Shown: positions 53,322 to 62,823, counted from the stretch's first letter. The stretch: DNA of 64,000 bases from Jannaschia sp. W003 (GCF_025144335.1 NZ_CP083539.1:2233501-2297500); one strand, 5' to 3'. Notes: generated by a model not told the origin, from the letters alone. A program made the numbers and translations.

Positions 53322-54244
53322 CCGCGTGGATCGACCGCTTCCTCGAGGCGCAGGCCGCCGAGCGGGGCGCGGCGCTGAACTCGCTGCTCGCCTACCGCCG
53401 CGATCTGGAAGCCTACGCCGCGCATCTCGCCCACCGGGGCAAGGCCGACGTGGAGACGGCGCGGCGCGCCGACGTGGAGGGCTTCCTCGTGGCCTGCGAG
53501 GCCGAGGGGCTCGCCGCCTCCACCCGCGCGCGCCGACTGGCGGCCGTGCGCGGCCTCTACCGCTTCGCCTACGAGGAGGGGCTGCGCGCCGACGACCCCG
53601 CGATCCGCGTCACCGGCCCGGCCCGCCGCAAGGCGCTGCCGAAGACCATGAGCGAGGGAGACGTCGACGCCCTGCTCGCCGCCGCCGGCACCCTCGGCAG
53701 GACCGAAGCCGAGCGGGTGCGCGACGCCTGCCTGATGCAGCTCCTCTATGCGACCGGCATGCGTGCGAGCGAGCTGGTATCGCTGCCCGCCTCCGCGGCT
53801 CGGGGCGATCCGCGGATGCTGCTCGTGCGCGGCAAGGGCGGCAAGGAGCGCATGGTCCCCCTTTCGCCCCCGGCCCGCGAGGCGCTGGTCGCCTGGCTCG
53901 GGGTCCGCGACGCCGCCGAGGCCCAGGCGCGCACTGCCAGGGGCACGCCGCCCTCGGCCTTCCTGTTCCCGTCTCACGGCAAGGCGGCGCACCTCACGCG
54001 CATCTGGTTCCACGGCCGGGTCAAGGCGCTGGCCGCCGCCGCCGGGCTCGACCCCGCGAAGGTCAGCCCCCACGTGCTGCGCCACGCCTTCGCCACGCAC
54101 CTGCTGGCGGGCGGCGCCGACCTGCGCGCGATCCAGACGATGCTCGGGCACTCCGACATAGGCACCACCGAGATCTACACCCACGTGCTGGAGAGCCGGC
54201 TGCGGGAGCTGGTGATGACGCATCATCCGATGGCGGGGGACTAG
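53318..54244 (+). CDS. xerD: Tyrosine site-specific recombinase XerD
   Basis: 308 residues. An N-terminal SAM-like core-binding domain (residues ~1-90) precedes the catalytic domain. Active-site residues are Arg in YATGMRASELVSLP, Lys in GKGGKERMVPL, HVLRHAFATHLL (His and Arg), His in LGHSDIGTTEIYTHV and the Tyr nucleophile in that same motif. It resolves chromosome dimers at dif with XerC. The GTG overlaps the upstream stop. A two-hairpin element follows directly. Confidence 0.93.
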   Translation: MTAWIDRFLEAQAAERGAALNSLLAYRRDLEAYAAHLAHRGKADVETARRADVEGFLVACEAEGLAASTRARRLAAVRGLYRFAYEEGLRADDPAIRVTGPARRKALPKTMSEGDVDALLAAAGTLGRTEAERVRDACLMQLLYATGMRASELVSLPASAARGDPRMLLVRGKGGKERMVPLSPPAREALVAWLGVRDAAEAQARTARGTPPSAFLFPSHGKAAHLTRIWFHGRVKALAAAAGLDPAKVSPHVLRHAFATHLLAGGADLRAIQTMLGHSDIGTTEIYTHVLESRLRELVMTHHPMAGD

Positions 54245-54290
54245 GGGGCGCCGCCCCCGGCCTGCGGCCTCCCCCGAGGTATCTGCGAAA
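54244..54290 (+). repeat. Two-hairpin 3' element, copy 2 (after xerD)
   Basis: Hairpin GGGGGC-GCC-GCCCCC begins at the last base of the xerD stop. A second short hairpin GGCC-TGC-GGCC and then CCCCCGAGGTATCTGCGAAA follow. Order and sequence match copy 1 after acuI. Only the last 60 bases before the next gene follow it. Confidence 0.65.
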
Positions 54291-54349
54291 CGGAAACGAG
54301 GGGCGTGGACGCGCTTGCCGACGCGCCGCCCCGGCACTAAGCCCGCCGC

Positions 54350-55663
54350 ATGGAAACAGCCGCCGCAACCATGGGATGGGGGACCGCCTGGGGCATCGCC
54401 GGGGCCATCCTCTTCCTCCTGATGACCTCCGCGTTCTTCTCGGGCTCCGAGACCGCGCTCACCGCCGCCAGCCGCGCCAAGCTGCGGATGCAGGCCGACA
54501 AGGGCGCGCAGGGCGCCGACAAGGCGCTGCTCGTGACCGAGGACAGCGAGCGCCTGATCGGCGCCGTGCTGCTCGGCAACAACATCGTCAACATCCTGTC
54601 GGCCTCGCTGGCGACCGCGCTCTTCACCGCCCTCTTCGGCGAGGGCGGCGTGGCCATCGCCACGCTGGTGATGACCGCGCTGGTGCTCGTCTTCTCCGAG
54701 GTGCTGCCGAAGACCTACGCGATCTCGAACCCCGAGACGGCGGCCAGCCGCGTCGCGCCCGCGATCGTCGTGGTGGTGCGCCTGTTCGCGCCCGTGGTGG
54801 ACGTGGTGCGCGCGCTGGTGCGCCTGATCCTGCGGGGCTTCGGCGTAGACATCGACCCCGAGAGCCGGATCATGTCCGCCCACGAGGAGATCATGGGCGC
54901 CATCGCCCTGGGCCACACCGAGGGCTCCGTCGAGAAGGAGGACCGCGACCGCCTGCTCGGCGCCCTCGACCTCGGCGAGCGCTACGTCGAGGAGATCATG
55001 CTTCACCGCTCGGGCATCGAGATGGTGGACGTGGAGGCCGAGCCGGGCGCGATCCTCGACCAGTGCCTGGCCTCGCGCTACACCCGCCTGCCCGTCTACC
55101 GCGGCGAGCCCGAGAACATCATCGGCGTCGTCCACGCCAAGGATCTCCTGCGCCACATCGACGGGCTAGTGCGCGGCTCCGGCGGCGACCTGACGCGGCT
55201 GTCCTCGCTCGACGTTACCGAGGTGATGCGCGATCCCTACTTCATCCCCGAGACCACCACGCTCGACGACCAGCTCCGCCAGTTCCTGCGCCAGCACACC
55301 CACTTCGCGCTGGTGGTCGACGAGTACGGAGCCCTCCAAGGCCTCATCACGCTCGAGGACATCCTCGAGGAGATCGTGGGCGAGATCACCGACGAGTACG
55401 ACGAGCCCGATGCCCCCCAGCTCGAGCCCGATGCCACGGGGGCCTACGTGGTCGACGGGCAGATGACGATCCGCGACCTGAACCGCTCCACCGACTGGTC
55501 GCTGCCCGACGAGGAGGCGAACACCATCGCCGGGCTCGTGATCCACGAGGCGCAGACAATCCCCACCGTGGGGCAGGTGTTCAGCTTCCACGGCTTCCGC
55601 TTCGAGGTCTCGGGCCGCGAGGCCAACCGCATCACCCAGCTCCGCATCCGGCCGCTGGAGTGA
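54350..55663 (+). CDS. CNNM/CorC-type membrane protein with CBS domains
   Basis: 437 residues. A DUF21 (CNNM) membrane domain of about four helices (residues ~12-190) begins with SAFFSGSETALTAASRAKLRM. Two CBS domains follow (EIMLHRSGIEMVDVEAEPG and DVTEVMRDPYFIPETTTLDDQL), then a C-terminal CorC_HlyC domain (YVVDGQMTIRDLNRS). Family members move or sense magnesium/cobalt; the older label of hemolysin is not meaningful. The start ATG at 54350 places the first helix near the N-terminus. Confidence 0.9.
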   Translation: METAAATMGWGTAWGIAGAILFLLMTSAFFSGSETALTAASRAKLRMQADKGAQGADKALLVTEDSERLIGAVLLGNNIVNILSASLATALFTALFGEGGVAIATLVMTALVLVFSEVLPKTYAISNPETAASRVAPAIVVVVRLFAPVVDVVRALVRLILRGFGVDIDPESRIMSAHEEIMGAIALGHTEGSVEKEDRDRLLGALDLGERYVEEIMLHRSGIEMVDVEAEPGAILDQCLASRYTRLPVYRGEPENIIGVVHAKDLLRHIDGLVRGSGGDLTRLSSLDVTEVMRDPYFIPETTTLDDQLRQFLRQHTHFALVVDEYGALQGLITLEDILEEIVGEITDEYDEPDAPQLEPDATGAYVVDGQMTIRDLNRSTDWSLPDEEANTIAGLVIHEAQTIPTVGQVFSFHGFRFEVSGREANRITQLRIRPLE

Positions 55664-55670
55664 TGCGCCC

Positions 55671-56588
55671 ATGACCGCCGGCGCCCGCGCCGCGCTGTGG
55701 ATGATCGGCTCCATCGTCTCGTTCACCCTGATGGCGGTGGCGGGGCGGCAGCTCGCGGGCGCCCACGACACGTTCGAGATCATGCTCTACCGCTCCGCGC
55801 TCGGCCTCGCGCTGGTGGTGGGCGCCGCGGCAGCGACAGGCACGCTCCGCGACGTGCGGCGCGAGCGGCTGGGCCTGCACACGGTCCGCAACTTCGCCCA
55901 CTTCACCGGCCAGAATCTGTGGTTCGCCTCGCTCGCCATGATCCCGCTGGCGCAGGTCTTCGCGATGGAGTTCACCTCGCCGCTCTGGGTGCTGCTCCTG
56001 GCCCCGCCGTTGCTGGGCGAGCGGGTGCGCCCCGCGCAGTACGCGGTGGCGGCCCTCGGCTTCGCGGGCGTGCTCGCCGTGGCCCGCCCCTGGGGTGGCG
56101 CAGTGGAGCCGGGGCTGCTGCTCGCGGGCCTCGCGGCGGTGTTCTTCGCGCTGACCAACCTGATGACCCGGCGCCTGACGCGCACCGACGGCCTCGTGTC
56201 GATCCTGTTCTGGCTCACCGCGATCCAGCTCTTGCTCGGGCTGGTGGCGGCCGGCCACGACGGGCAGATCGCCCCGCCCACCGCCGCCACCGCGCCCTGG
56301 CTCGCGGCGATCGGCGTGGCGGGGCTGTGCGCGCACCTGTGCCTGACCAAGGCGCTCGGCCTCGCGCCCGCCTCCACGGTGATGCCCGTGGACTTCCTGC
56401 GCCTGCCCGTCATCGCCGCCGTAGGCGCCCTCGCCTACGGCGAATCGCTCGCGCCCGAAGTCGCCTTCGGGGCGGCCCTGATCGTCGGGGCGTCCTGGGC
56501 CAACCTGCGCCTCGCGGCCCGCGCGCCCGCGGGGAATGTTGCGCCGGCGCAACCGAATGCGGCGAAAGCGTTTCCCCCCGGGTCGTGA
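55671..56588 (+). CDS. DMT-superfamily (EamA) transporter
   Basis: 305 residues with ten predicted helices in two EamA halves (ALWMIGSIVSFTLMAVAGRQLAGAH; GLLLAGLAAVFFALTNLMTRRLTR). The C-terminus PAGNVAPAQPNAAKAFPPGS is a hydrophilic tail. Substrate is unknown (amino-acid or nucleoside-type efflux in the family). It starts seven bases after the CorC-type gene. Confidence 0.88.
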   Translation: MTAGARAALWMIGSIVSFTLMAVAGRQLAGAHDTFEIMLYRSALGLALVVGAAAATGTLRDVRRERLGLHTVRNFAHFTGQNLWFASLAMIPLAQVFAMEFTSPLWVLLLAPPLLGERVRPAQYAVAALGFAGVLAVARPWGGAVEPGLLLAGLAAVFFALTNLMTRRLTRTDGLVSILFWLTAIQLLLGLVAAGHDGQIAPPTAATAPWLAAIGVAGLCAHLCLTKALGLAPASTVMPVDFLRLPVIAAVGALAYGESLAPEVAFGAALIVGASWANLRLAARAPAGNVAPAQPNAAKAFPPGS

Positions 56589-56601
56589 CGTAGGGTCCGA
56601 T

Positions 56602-56630
56602 TTGACCCCTCCGGGGCGCTCGGCATCCAT
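56602..56630 (+). promoter_or_regulatory. Weak candidate promoter of the FadL-type gene
   Basis: TTGACC at 56602-56607 matches a -35 at five of six positions. The sequence 17 bases on, ATCCAT, is a poor -10. It lies 76 bases before the ATG, in the 117-base gap after the EamA gene; GGGAGAGA before the ATG is a good ribosome site. Confidence 0.3.
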
Positions 56631-56705
56631 CGCGGCACACGGACGCGTCCGCCTCGGGAGAGGGCCGGCGCGCAGCCCCCACGGGCCCACAGGGAGAGAC
56701 CACAC

Positions 56706-58079
56706 ATGATCCGCATCGCAACCGCGCTGCTCGCCACCACCGCGATCGCCACCGGCGCCCAGGCCGGCGGGCTCGACCGCTCCCAGCAGAGCGTGCTCAG
56801 CATCTTCGACCCCGAGGACACGGTGTCGCTGACCTTCAACTACGTCATGCCCGACGTCACCGGCACCGACTTCGGCGCGGGCCGCGGCTCCTACGACGTG
56901 GGCGAGAACTACAGCTCCACCCAGCTGAGCTTCACCAACCGCCTGAACGAGCGGGTGACCTACTCGGTGATCGCCGACCAGCCCTTCGGCGCCGACATCG
57001 ACTACGACTTCGACCCGCGCACCTCGAACCTCGGCGGCACCGCCGCGGACCTCAGCGCCGAGGCCCTGAGCTTTATCGCCCGCATGGAGGTCAACGAGAA
57101 CGTCAGCGTGTTCGGCGGCGTGCGCGCCCAGCGCGCGGGCGGCACCGTGAAGCTGAACGGCCAGGCCTATGCCGCCGCCCTCGGCGCGCGCGCCGCGGCC
57201 CGTCCGCTCGGCACCGCGGTCGGCACTGCCGCCGCCACGCCCGGCGCCCCGAACCAGGCCGCCGCGCAGGCGATCCTCGGCGCGCTCGGCGACGGCGCCG
57301 GAACCGCCTTCGCGGGCGTCGCCACCGGCGATCCCCGCGCCGCCGCGCTGGGCGGCCAGCTGACCGCCGCCGGCTTCGGTGCTGACGTGGCCACGGCCCA
57401 GGGCACCTTCGGCGCCATCGCCGGCCCGACCGGCGCGTTCGTCGCGGGTGGCGGCTACTCCGTCGACATCGAGGACAGCTGGGGCGCGGGCCTCACCCTC
57501 GGCGCGGCCTACGAGATCCCCGAGATCGCCCTGCGCCTCGCGGTCACCTACCACTCCGAGGTCGTCCACGACGGCAACTCCGTGGAGCGCTTCGGCTTCA
57601 TCGGCGGCGGCGCGCCCATCGTCGGCGAGACCTCGTTCTCCACGCCGCAGTCGATCAACGTCGACTTCCAGACCGGCATCAACGAGCAGACCCTGCTGAT
57701 CGCCGGTCTGCGCTGGGCCGACTGGGACGACTTCGATGTGATCCCGCCGAACCTCGGCACCGACCTCGCCGACATCGACGACGTGTACCGCGTCTCGCTG
57801 GGCGTCGCGCGGCGCTTCACGCCCGACTTCGTGGGCCTCGCCACGGTGACCTACGAGGAGGACAACGGCTCCTCGACGGTCTCGCCGCTGGGCCCGAACG
57901 ACGGCCAGATCGGCCTGTCGCTGGGCGGGCGCTACAGCACCGCCAACATGAACGTCTCGGGCGGCCTCAACTACACCAAGCTGGGCGATGCCGACGCGGG
58001 CGTCGCCGGCCGCCCCGTGGCCGCGTTCCGCGACAACGACGCGCTCGGCGTCGGCCTGCGGCTCACCTACGAGTTCTGA
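56706..58079 (+). CDS. FadL/OmpP1-type outer membrane transport protein
   Basis: 457 residues. Signal peptide MIRIATALLATTAIATGAQAG, mature N-terminus GGLDRSQQSVLSIF, and beta-barrel repeats ending in Phe (RLTYEF), which suits outer-membrane assembly. LRLAVTYHSEVVHD and INEQTLLIAGLRWADWDDFDVIPP are typical of FadL-family porins for hydrophobic molecules. Between about residues 157 and 245 there is a long Ala/Gly-rich low-complexity insertion. Substrate is not assigned. Confidence 0.85.
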   Translation: MIRIATALLATTAIATGAQAGGLDRSQQSVLSIFDPEDTVSLTFNYVMPDVTGTDFGAGRGSYDVGENYSSTQLSFTNRLNERVTYSVIADQPFGADIDYDFDPRTSNLGGTAADLSAEALSFIARMEVNENVSVFGGVRAQRAGGTVKLNGQAYAAALGARAAARPLGTAVGTAAATPGAPNQAAAQAILGALGDGAGTAFAGVATGDPRAAALGGQLTAAGFGADVATAQGTFGAIAGPTGAFVAGGGYSVDIEDSWGAGLTLGAAYEIPEIALRLAVTYHSEVVHDGNSVERFGFIGGGAPIVGETSFSTPQSINVDFQTGINEQTLLIAGLRWADWDDFDVIPPNLGTDLADIDDVYRVSLGVARRFTPDFVGLATVTYEEDNGSSTVSPLGPNDGQIGLSLGGRYSTANMNVSGGLNYTKLGDADAGVAGRPVAAFRDNDALGVGLRLTYEF

Positions 58080-58100
58080 TCCGGCCCCCGACGGCTTTGG

Positions 58101-58129
58101 AACGCCCCGCCTTCACCGGCGGGGCGTTT
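58101..58129 (+). terminator. Rho-independent terminator after the FadL-type gene
   Basis: AACGCCCCGCC / GGCGGGGCGTT forms a perfect 11-bp stem with a six-base loop and is followed by TTTCG-like T residues, 21 bases after the stop. Confidence 0.8.
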
Positions 58130-58189
58130 CGCGTCTTGGACCGCACGATCCGGGTCGCCCCGGCGCGCGGCGCGCGGTAGGCCCGCCCC

Positions 58190-59098
58190 ATGCCCGACAT
58201 GTCCCCCCGCGCCTGGGCCGAGCTCGGCCTCCTCGCCCTGGTCTGGGGCGCCTCGTTCCTCGCCGTGCGCGTGGCGCTCGACGAGATCGGGTTCCTCGCC
58301 TCCGTGGCCTGGCGCGTGGCCCCGGCGGCGCTGGCGCTCTGGGCCGTGGTGCTGTGGCGCGGGCTCGCCGTGCCCCGCGCCCTGAGTGTCTGGGGCGCGC
58401 TCCTGGTGATGGGCGTCCTGAACAACGTCGTGCCGTTCACGCTCATGGCTTGGGGGCAGCTGAGCATCGAGACCGGGCTGGTCTCGATCTTGAACGCCGG
58501 CACGGCCGTCTGGGGCGTGCTGCTCGCCGCCCTGTTCCTCGCCGACGAGCGCCTCACGCCCCGCCGCGCTGCGGGCGTCGCCATCGGCTTCGCCGGCGTC
58601 GCCACCGCCATCGGCTTCGGCAGCTTCGCCGCGCTGGATCTCCGCTCCCTCGCGCAACTCGCCGTGGTGGCGGGCACGGTGGGCTACGCGCTCGCCGGCG
58701 TCTGGGCGCGGCTGCACCTGCGCGGCCTCGCCCCCGAGGTGGCCGCCGCCGGGATGCTGACCGGCTCCACCCTCGTGATGCTGCCCGTGGCCGCACTGAC
58801 CGAAGGCCTCGCGCTGCCCGCGGCGCCAGCGACCTGGGCCGCCATCGCCTACTACGCGCTCGTGGCGACCGCCTTCGCCTACCTCCTCTACTTCCGCGTC
58901 CTCGCCGTCGCCGGGTCCGGCAACACCATGCTCGTCACGCTGCTGGTGGCCCCCGTCGCCATCGTGCTGGGCGCCGTGGTGCGCGGCGAGACGCTGGGGC
59001 CGCACGCCCTCGGGGGCTTCGCGGTCCTCGCCCTCGGCCTCCTCGTGCTCGACGGCCGTCTTCTGCGCCGCGTTGCGATTCCCCGCGCACGCCGCTAA
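58190..59098 (+). CDS. EamA-family transporter (second in window)
   Basis: 302 residues with ten helices. The first half starts AELGLLALVWGASFLAVRVALDEIGF, and the second LAQLAVVAGTVGYALAGVWARLHLR. It is not closely similar to the other EamA gene at 55671. The upstream terminator makes it the start of a new unit. Substrate unknown. Confidence 0.88.
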   Translation: MPDMSPRAWAELGLLALVWGASFLAVRVALDEIGFLASVAWRVAPAALALWAVVLWRGLAVPRALSVWGALLVMGVLNNVVPFTLMAWGQLSIETGLVSILNAGTAVWGVLLAALFLADERLTPRRAAGVAIGFAGVATAIGFGSFAALDLRSLAQLAVVAGTVGYALAGVWARLHLRGLAPEVAAAGMLTGSTLVMLPVAALTEGLALPAAPATWAAIAYYALVATAFAYLLYFRVLAVAGSGNTMLVTLLVAPVAIVLGAVVRGETLGPHALGGFAVLALGLLVLDGRLLRRVAIPRARR

Positions 59099-59108
59099 CC
59101 CGCGCCCC

Positions 59109-59969
59109 ATGCTCTACCGCACCCCAGAGGACTGGCGCCGCGCGCCCCGCAAGCGGGTCGCCTTCTTCGGCATGTCCGGCTTGGGCAAGACCCACCTCGC
59201 CCGCATCCTGCGCGCGTCCGGCGAGTGGTTCCACTACTCCGTGGACTACCGCATCGGCACCGCCCACATGGGCGAGTTCATCAACGACAACCTCAAGCGC
59301 GAGGCGATGAAGGTCCCGTTCCTGCGCGACCTGCTACGCGGCGACGGCATCTGGATCGGCGCCAACATGAGCTTCGAGAACCTCTCGCCGCTCTCGGCCT
59401 TCCTCGGCAAGCCGGGCGACCCTGTGCGGGGCGGCCTAGCCTTCCCGGAGTACCTGCGTCGGCAGGACCTCCACGTCGAGGCCGAGCGCCGCGCCCTCCT
59501 CGACACGCCGTTCTTCGTGGAGCGCTCCGCCGACCTCTACGGCTACGACCACTTCGTGTGCGACACGGGCGGCTCGATCTGCGAGGTGGTCGACCCGGAC
59601 GACCCCGCCGACCCGGTGCTGAACACGCTTCACGACAGCGCCCTCATGGTCTGGATCCGCGGCGGCGAGGACCACGTGGACCGCCTCGTCCGCCGCTTCC
59701 GCGCCGACCCCAAGCCCATGTGCTACCCGCGCGCCGTGAACGAGGCGCTCTGGGCCGAGTTCTCCGCCGAGCACGGCACGGACGGCGACCCCGACGCCTT
59801 CGCCGCCTTCGCCTACGAGCGCGCCATGCGCCGCCGCGAGCCGATCTACGGCGCGATGGCCGCCCGCTGGGGCGTCTCCGTGGATGTGAACGAGGTGTCG
59901 GGCGTCCGCGACGCCGCCGACGCCGTGGAGATGGTCGCCCGCGCCCTCGCCCGGCGCGCCGAGGGCTAG
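59109..59969 (+). CDS. P-loop ATPase of unknown role, upstream of metA
   Basis: 286 residues, cytoplasmic. The Walker A is GMSGLGKTHLARI at residues ~20-32; KRVAFFGMSG forms the preceding strand. HYSVDYRIGTAHMGEFINDNLK and YDHFVCDTGGSICEVVDPDDP are further conserved-looking parts. It resembles small kinases but no substrate motif is known to me. It lies three bases upstream of metA, so the two may be co-transcribed. Confidence 0.78.
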   Translation: MLYRTPEDWRRAPRKRVAFFGMSGLGKTHLARILRASGEWFHYSVDYRIGTAHMGEFINDNLKREAMKVPFLRDLLRGDGIWIGANMSFENLSPLSAFLGKPGDPVRGGLAFPEYLRRQDLHVEAERRALLDTPFFVERSADLYGYDHFVCDTGGSICEVVDPDDPADPVLNTLHDSALMVWIRGGEDHVDRLVRRFRADPKPMCYPRAVNEALWAEFSAEHGTDGDPDAFAAFAYERAMRRREPIYGAMAARWGVSVDVNEVSGVRDAADAVEMVARALARRAEG

Positions 59970-59972
59970 GCC

Positions 59973-60899
59973 ATGCCCATCACCCTGCACCGCGACCTGC
60001 CCGCCTACCGCATCCTCGAGCGCGAGGGCGTGATGGTCATGAGCGACGACGACGCGACCCGCCAGGACATCCGCCCGCTGCGGATCGGCCTCCTGAACCT
60101 GATGCCCATGAAGATCGCCACGGAGACGCAGTTCGCCCGGCTGATCGGCGCCACGCCGCTGCAGATCGACCTGACGCTGATCCGCATGAGCGAGCACCAG
60201 TCGCGCCACACCGCGCCCGAGCACATGGAGAGCTTCTACCACCCCTTCTCGGAGGTCCGCGACCAGCGCTTCGACGGCCTGCTGATCACCGGCGCGCCCA
60301 TCGAGCACCTCGCCTTCGAGGACGTCACCTACTGGCCCGAGCTGCGCGAGGTGATGGACTGGACGCAGACGAACGTGCACCACACCTTCGCCGTGTGCTG
60401 GGGCGCCATGGCGATGGCCTGGCACTTCGCGGGCGTGCCCAAGCACGAGCTGGACGCCAAGGCGTTCGGCTGCTTCCCGGTCGCCAACGAGGCGCCCGCC
60501 TCGCCCTACCTGCGCGGCTTCTCCGACGAGTGCGTGATCCCCGTCTCGCGCTGGACCGAGATGCGCCGCGCCGAGCTGGAGGCCGCGGGGATGCGCGTGC
60601 TGCTCGGCTCCGAGGCGACCGGCCCCTGCCTCGTCGAGGACCCGGCCCGCCGGGCGCTGCACATCTTCAACCACTTCGAGTACGACACCGACACGCTCAA
60701 GCGCGAGTACGACCGCGACGTGGCCGCGGGCGTGCCGATCAACGTTCCGGGCAACTACTACCCGGGCGACGACCCCGCGCGCCCGCCGCTGAACCGCTGG
60801 CGCAGCCACGCGCACCTCCTCTACGGCAACTGGATCAACCAGATCTACCAGACCACGCCCTTCGACCTCGCGGAGATCGGGGTGGAGCGCGCAGGGTAG
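59973..60899 (+). CDS. metA: Homoserine O-acyltransferase MetA, predicted acetyl-CoA type
   Basis: A 308-residue enzyme for the first step of methionine synthesis. The nucleophile Cys142 is in [17 protein letters not shown], and His/Glu of the triad lie further on ([19 protein letters not shown]). In [11 protein letters not shown] the residue at position 111 is Glu. In MetA, Glu111 is known to favour acetyl-CoA and Gly111 succinyl-CoA, so O-acetylhomoserine is the predicted product despite the usual succinyltransferase name. Confidence 0.92.
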   Translation: MPITLHRDLPAYRILEREGVMVMSDDDATRQDIRPLRIGLLNLMPMKIATETQFARLIGATPLQIDLTLIRMSEHQSRHTAPEHMESFYHPFSEVRDQRFDGLLITGAPIEHLAFEDVTYWPELREVMDWTQTNVHHTFAVCWGAMAMAWHFAGVPKHELDAKAFGCFPVANEAPASPYLRGFSDECVIPVSRWTEMRRAELEAAGMRVLLGSEATGPCLVEDPARRALHIFNHFEYDTDTLKREYDRDVAAGVPINVPGNYYPGDDPARPPLNRWRSHAHLLYGNWINQIYQTTPFDLAEIGVERAG

Positions 60900-60900
60900 C

Positions 60901-61887
60901 ATGCTCTGGGCCGCGCTCGTGATCCTGGCGAAGCTGAGCCTTGCCGTGCCGCTGAGCTTGCGCCGCGCCGCCCGCCGCGCGCTGGACCACGAGCGGCGCT
61001 TCCCGCCCGAGGGCGAGGTGATCGACGTCGGCGGCGTGCCGGTCCACGCGCTGGTGCGCGGACGGGGGCCGGACGTGGTGCTGATCCACGGGGCGTCGGG
61101 CAACCTGCGCGACTTCACGTTCCGCCTCGTGGACCTGCTCGCCGCGCGCTACCGCGTGATCGCCCTCGACCGCCCCGGCCTCGGCCACACGGGCCGCACC
61201 GATTCGGCCTACGCGCGAGGCTTCTCCCGCCGCGCCGAGACCATCGAGGAGCAGGCGAGCCTCCTGCGCCGCGCCGCCGCGCAACTGGGCGCGGAGAACC
61301 CCATCGTCGTCGGCCACTCCTTCGGCGGCGCCGTGGCCCTCGCCTGGGCGCTCCAGTCGCCGCCCGCCGCGCTTGTGCTGCTGGGCGCCGTCACGCGGGT
61401 CTGGCCCGGCTCGATCGGCCCGCTCTACGGCACGCTCGGCTCCGCGCTCGGCGGCGGGCTGGTCGCGCCCGTGCTCGCCGCCACGGTCCCGGCCCGCCGC
61501 GTGCGCACCGCCGTGGCTGCGATCTTCCACCCCGACCCGGTGCCCGAGGGCTACGCCCGCCACGTCGGCGGCGCGCTCGCCCTGCGCCTCGGCGCCATGC
61601 GCGCCAACGCCCGCCATCTGCGCAACCTGAAGCCGCAGATCGCCGCCCAACAGCCGCGCTACGACGCGCTCCGCCTGCCTATCGAGATGGTCCACGGCGC
61701 CCGCGACACCATCGTGCCGCCCTCGATCCACGCCGTGCCCTTAGCCGAAGCCGTCCCCTCGGCGCATCTCACCATGCTCGAAGGCGTCGGCCACATGCCC
61801 CACCACGTCCGCCCCAAGGAGACGGTGGCGGCCATCGACCGCGCCGCCGCCCGCGCGGGCCTGCGCGCCGCAGCGGCCGCGCAGTAG
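60901..61887 (+). CDS. Alpha/beta-fold hydrolase
   Basis: 328 residues. An N-terminal hydrophobic segment (LWAALVILAKLSLAVPLSL) may be a membrane anchor. LIHGASGNLRDFT is the oxyanion region, VVGHSFGGAVALAWAL carries the nucleophile Ser, and HGARDTIVPPSIH and GVGHMPHHVRP carry the Asp and His. It is one base after metA, so translationally close, but there is no known functional link to methionine. Substrate unknown. Confidence 0.88.
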   Translation: MLWAALVILAKLSLAVPLSLRRAARRALDHERRFPPEGEVIDVGGVPVHALVRGRGPDVVLIHGASGNLRDFTFRLVDLLAARYRVIALDRPGLGHTGRTDSAYARGFSRRAETIEEQASLLRRAAAQLGAENPIVVGHSFGGAVALAWALQSPPAALVLLGAVTRVWPGSIGPLYGTLGSALGGGLVAPVLAATVPARRVRTAVAAIFHPDPVPEGYARHVGGALALRLGAMRANARHLRNLKPQIAAQQPRYDALRLPIEMVHGARDTIVPPSIHAVPLAEAVPSAHLTMLEGVGHMPHHVRPKETVAAIDRAAARAGLRAAAAAQ

Positions 61888-61950
61888 CGCCCTCGCCGCC
61901 CGCCGCACGGCCTGCTAGCTGTCGGCAACCCGAGCCTCCGGAGCCCTTCC

Positions 61951-62823
61951 ATGACCAAGCCCTTCGACGGCGCCATCTCCCGCTACGCCGAGACCGAGGC
62001 CCCCGAGCCCGTGCGCCGCGCCCTCGCCGTGGCGGGCCGCAAGGAGATCGCGACCGAGGGCTACCCCTACCCCGAATGGCTGTCCAAGAAGCGCTACGAG
62101 CGCGATCTGGATGCGCTTCAGGTCGAGCTGGTGAAGTGCCAGCGCTGGATGCAGGAGAGCGGCGCTCGCCTCGCCGTCGTGTTCGAGGGCCGCGACGCGG
62201 CCGGCAAGGGATCGACCATACGCCGCCTCACCGCCAACCTCTCCGCCCGCTCGGCCCGCGTCGTGGCGTTGTCGAAGCCCACCGAAACCGAGGCCGGCCA
62301 GTGGTACTTCCAACGCTACCTCGCGCACCTGCCCACCGCCGGCGAGATGGCGATCTTCGACCGTTCCTGGTACAACCGCGCCGTGGTCGAGCATGTCTTT
62401 GGCTTCTGCACCCCCGCCCAGCGCGAGGCGTTCTTCGCGCAAGTCCCGGAGGTCGAGCACCTGCTGGTCGAGGACGGCATCATCCTCGTGAAGCTGTGGA
62501 TGAACGTCGGCCGCGTGGAGCAGCTGCGCCGCATGCTCCGCCGCGAGGGCGACCCCCTCAAGCAGTGGAAGCTGAGCCGCATCGACGTCGAGGGGCTGGC
62601 CAAGTGGGACGAGTACACGGCCGCCATCGGCGAGACGCTGGAGCGCGCCTCGTTTCATTACGCGCCCTGGACCGTCGTGCGCTCGGACGACAAGCGCCGC
62701 GCCCGGCTCGAGGCGATCCGCACCGTGCTCTCGGCCGTTCCCTACGAGGGCCGCGACGACGCGCTGACGGCGCCCGATCCGCAGATCGCCGGCGGCCCCG
62801 ATCTCTGGCTGAATGGTGCCTAA
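61951..62823 (+). CDS. ppk2: Polyphosphate kinase 2
   Basis: A 290-residue class I-type PPK2 that uses polyphosphate to phosphorylate ADP or GDP. Walker [17 protein letters not shown] (near residue 79), the lid and Walker B region [17 protein letters not shown], and [23 protein letters not shown] are present. Nucleotide preference cannot be read. It overlaps the TetR gene by 11 bases. Confidence 0.93.
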   Translation: MTKPFDGAISRYAETEAPEPVRRALAVAGRKEIATEGYPYPEWLSKKRYERDLDALQVELVKCQRWMQESGARLAVVFEGRDAAGKGSTIRRLTANLSARSARVVALSKPTETEAGQWYFQRYLAHLPTAGEMAIFDRSWYNRAVVEHVFGFCTPAQREAFFAQVPEVEHLLVEDGIILVKLWMNVGRVEQLRRMLRREGDPLKQWKLSRIDVEGLAKWDEYTAAIGETLERASFHYAPWTVVRSDDKRRARLEAIRTVLSAVPYEGRDDALTAPDPQIAGGPDLWLNGA

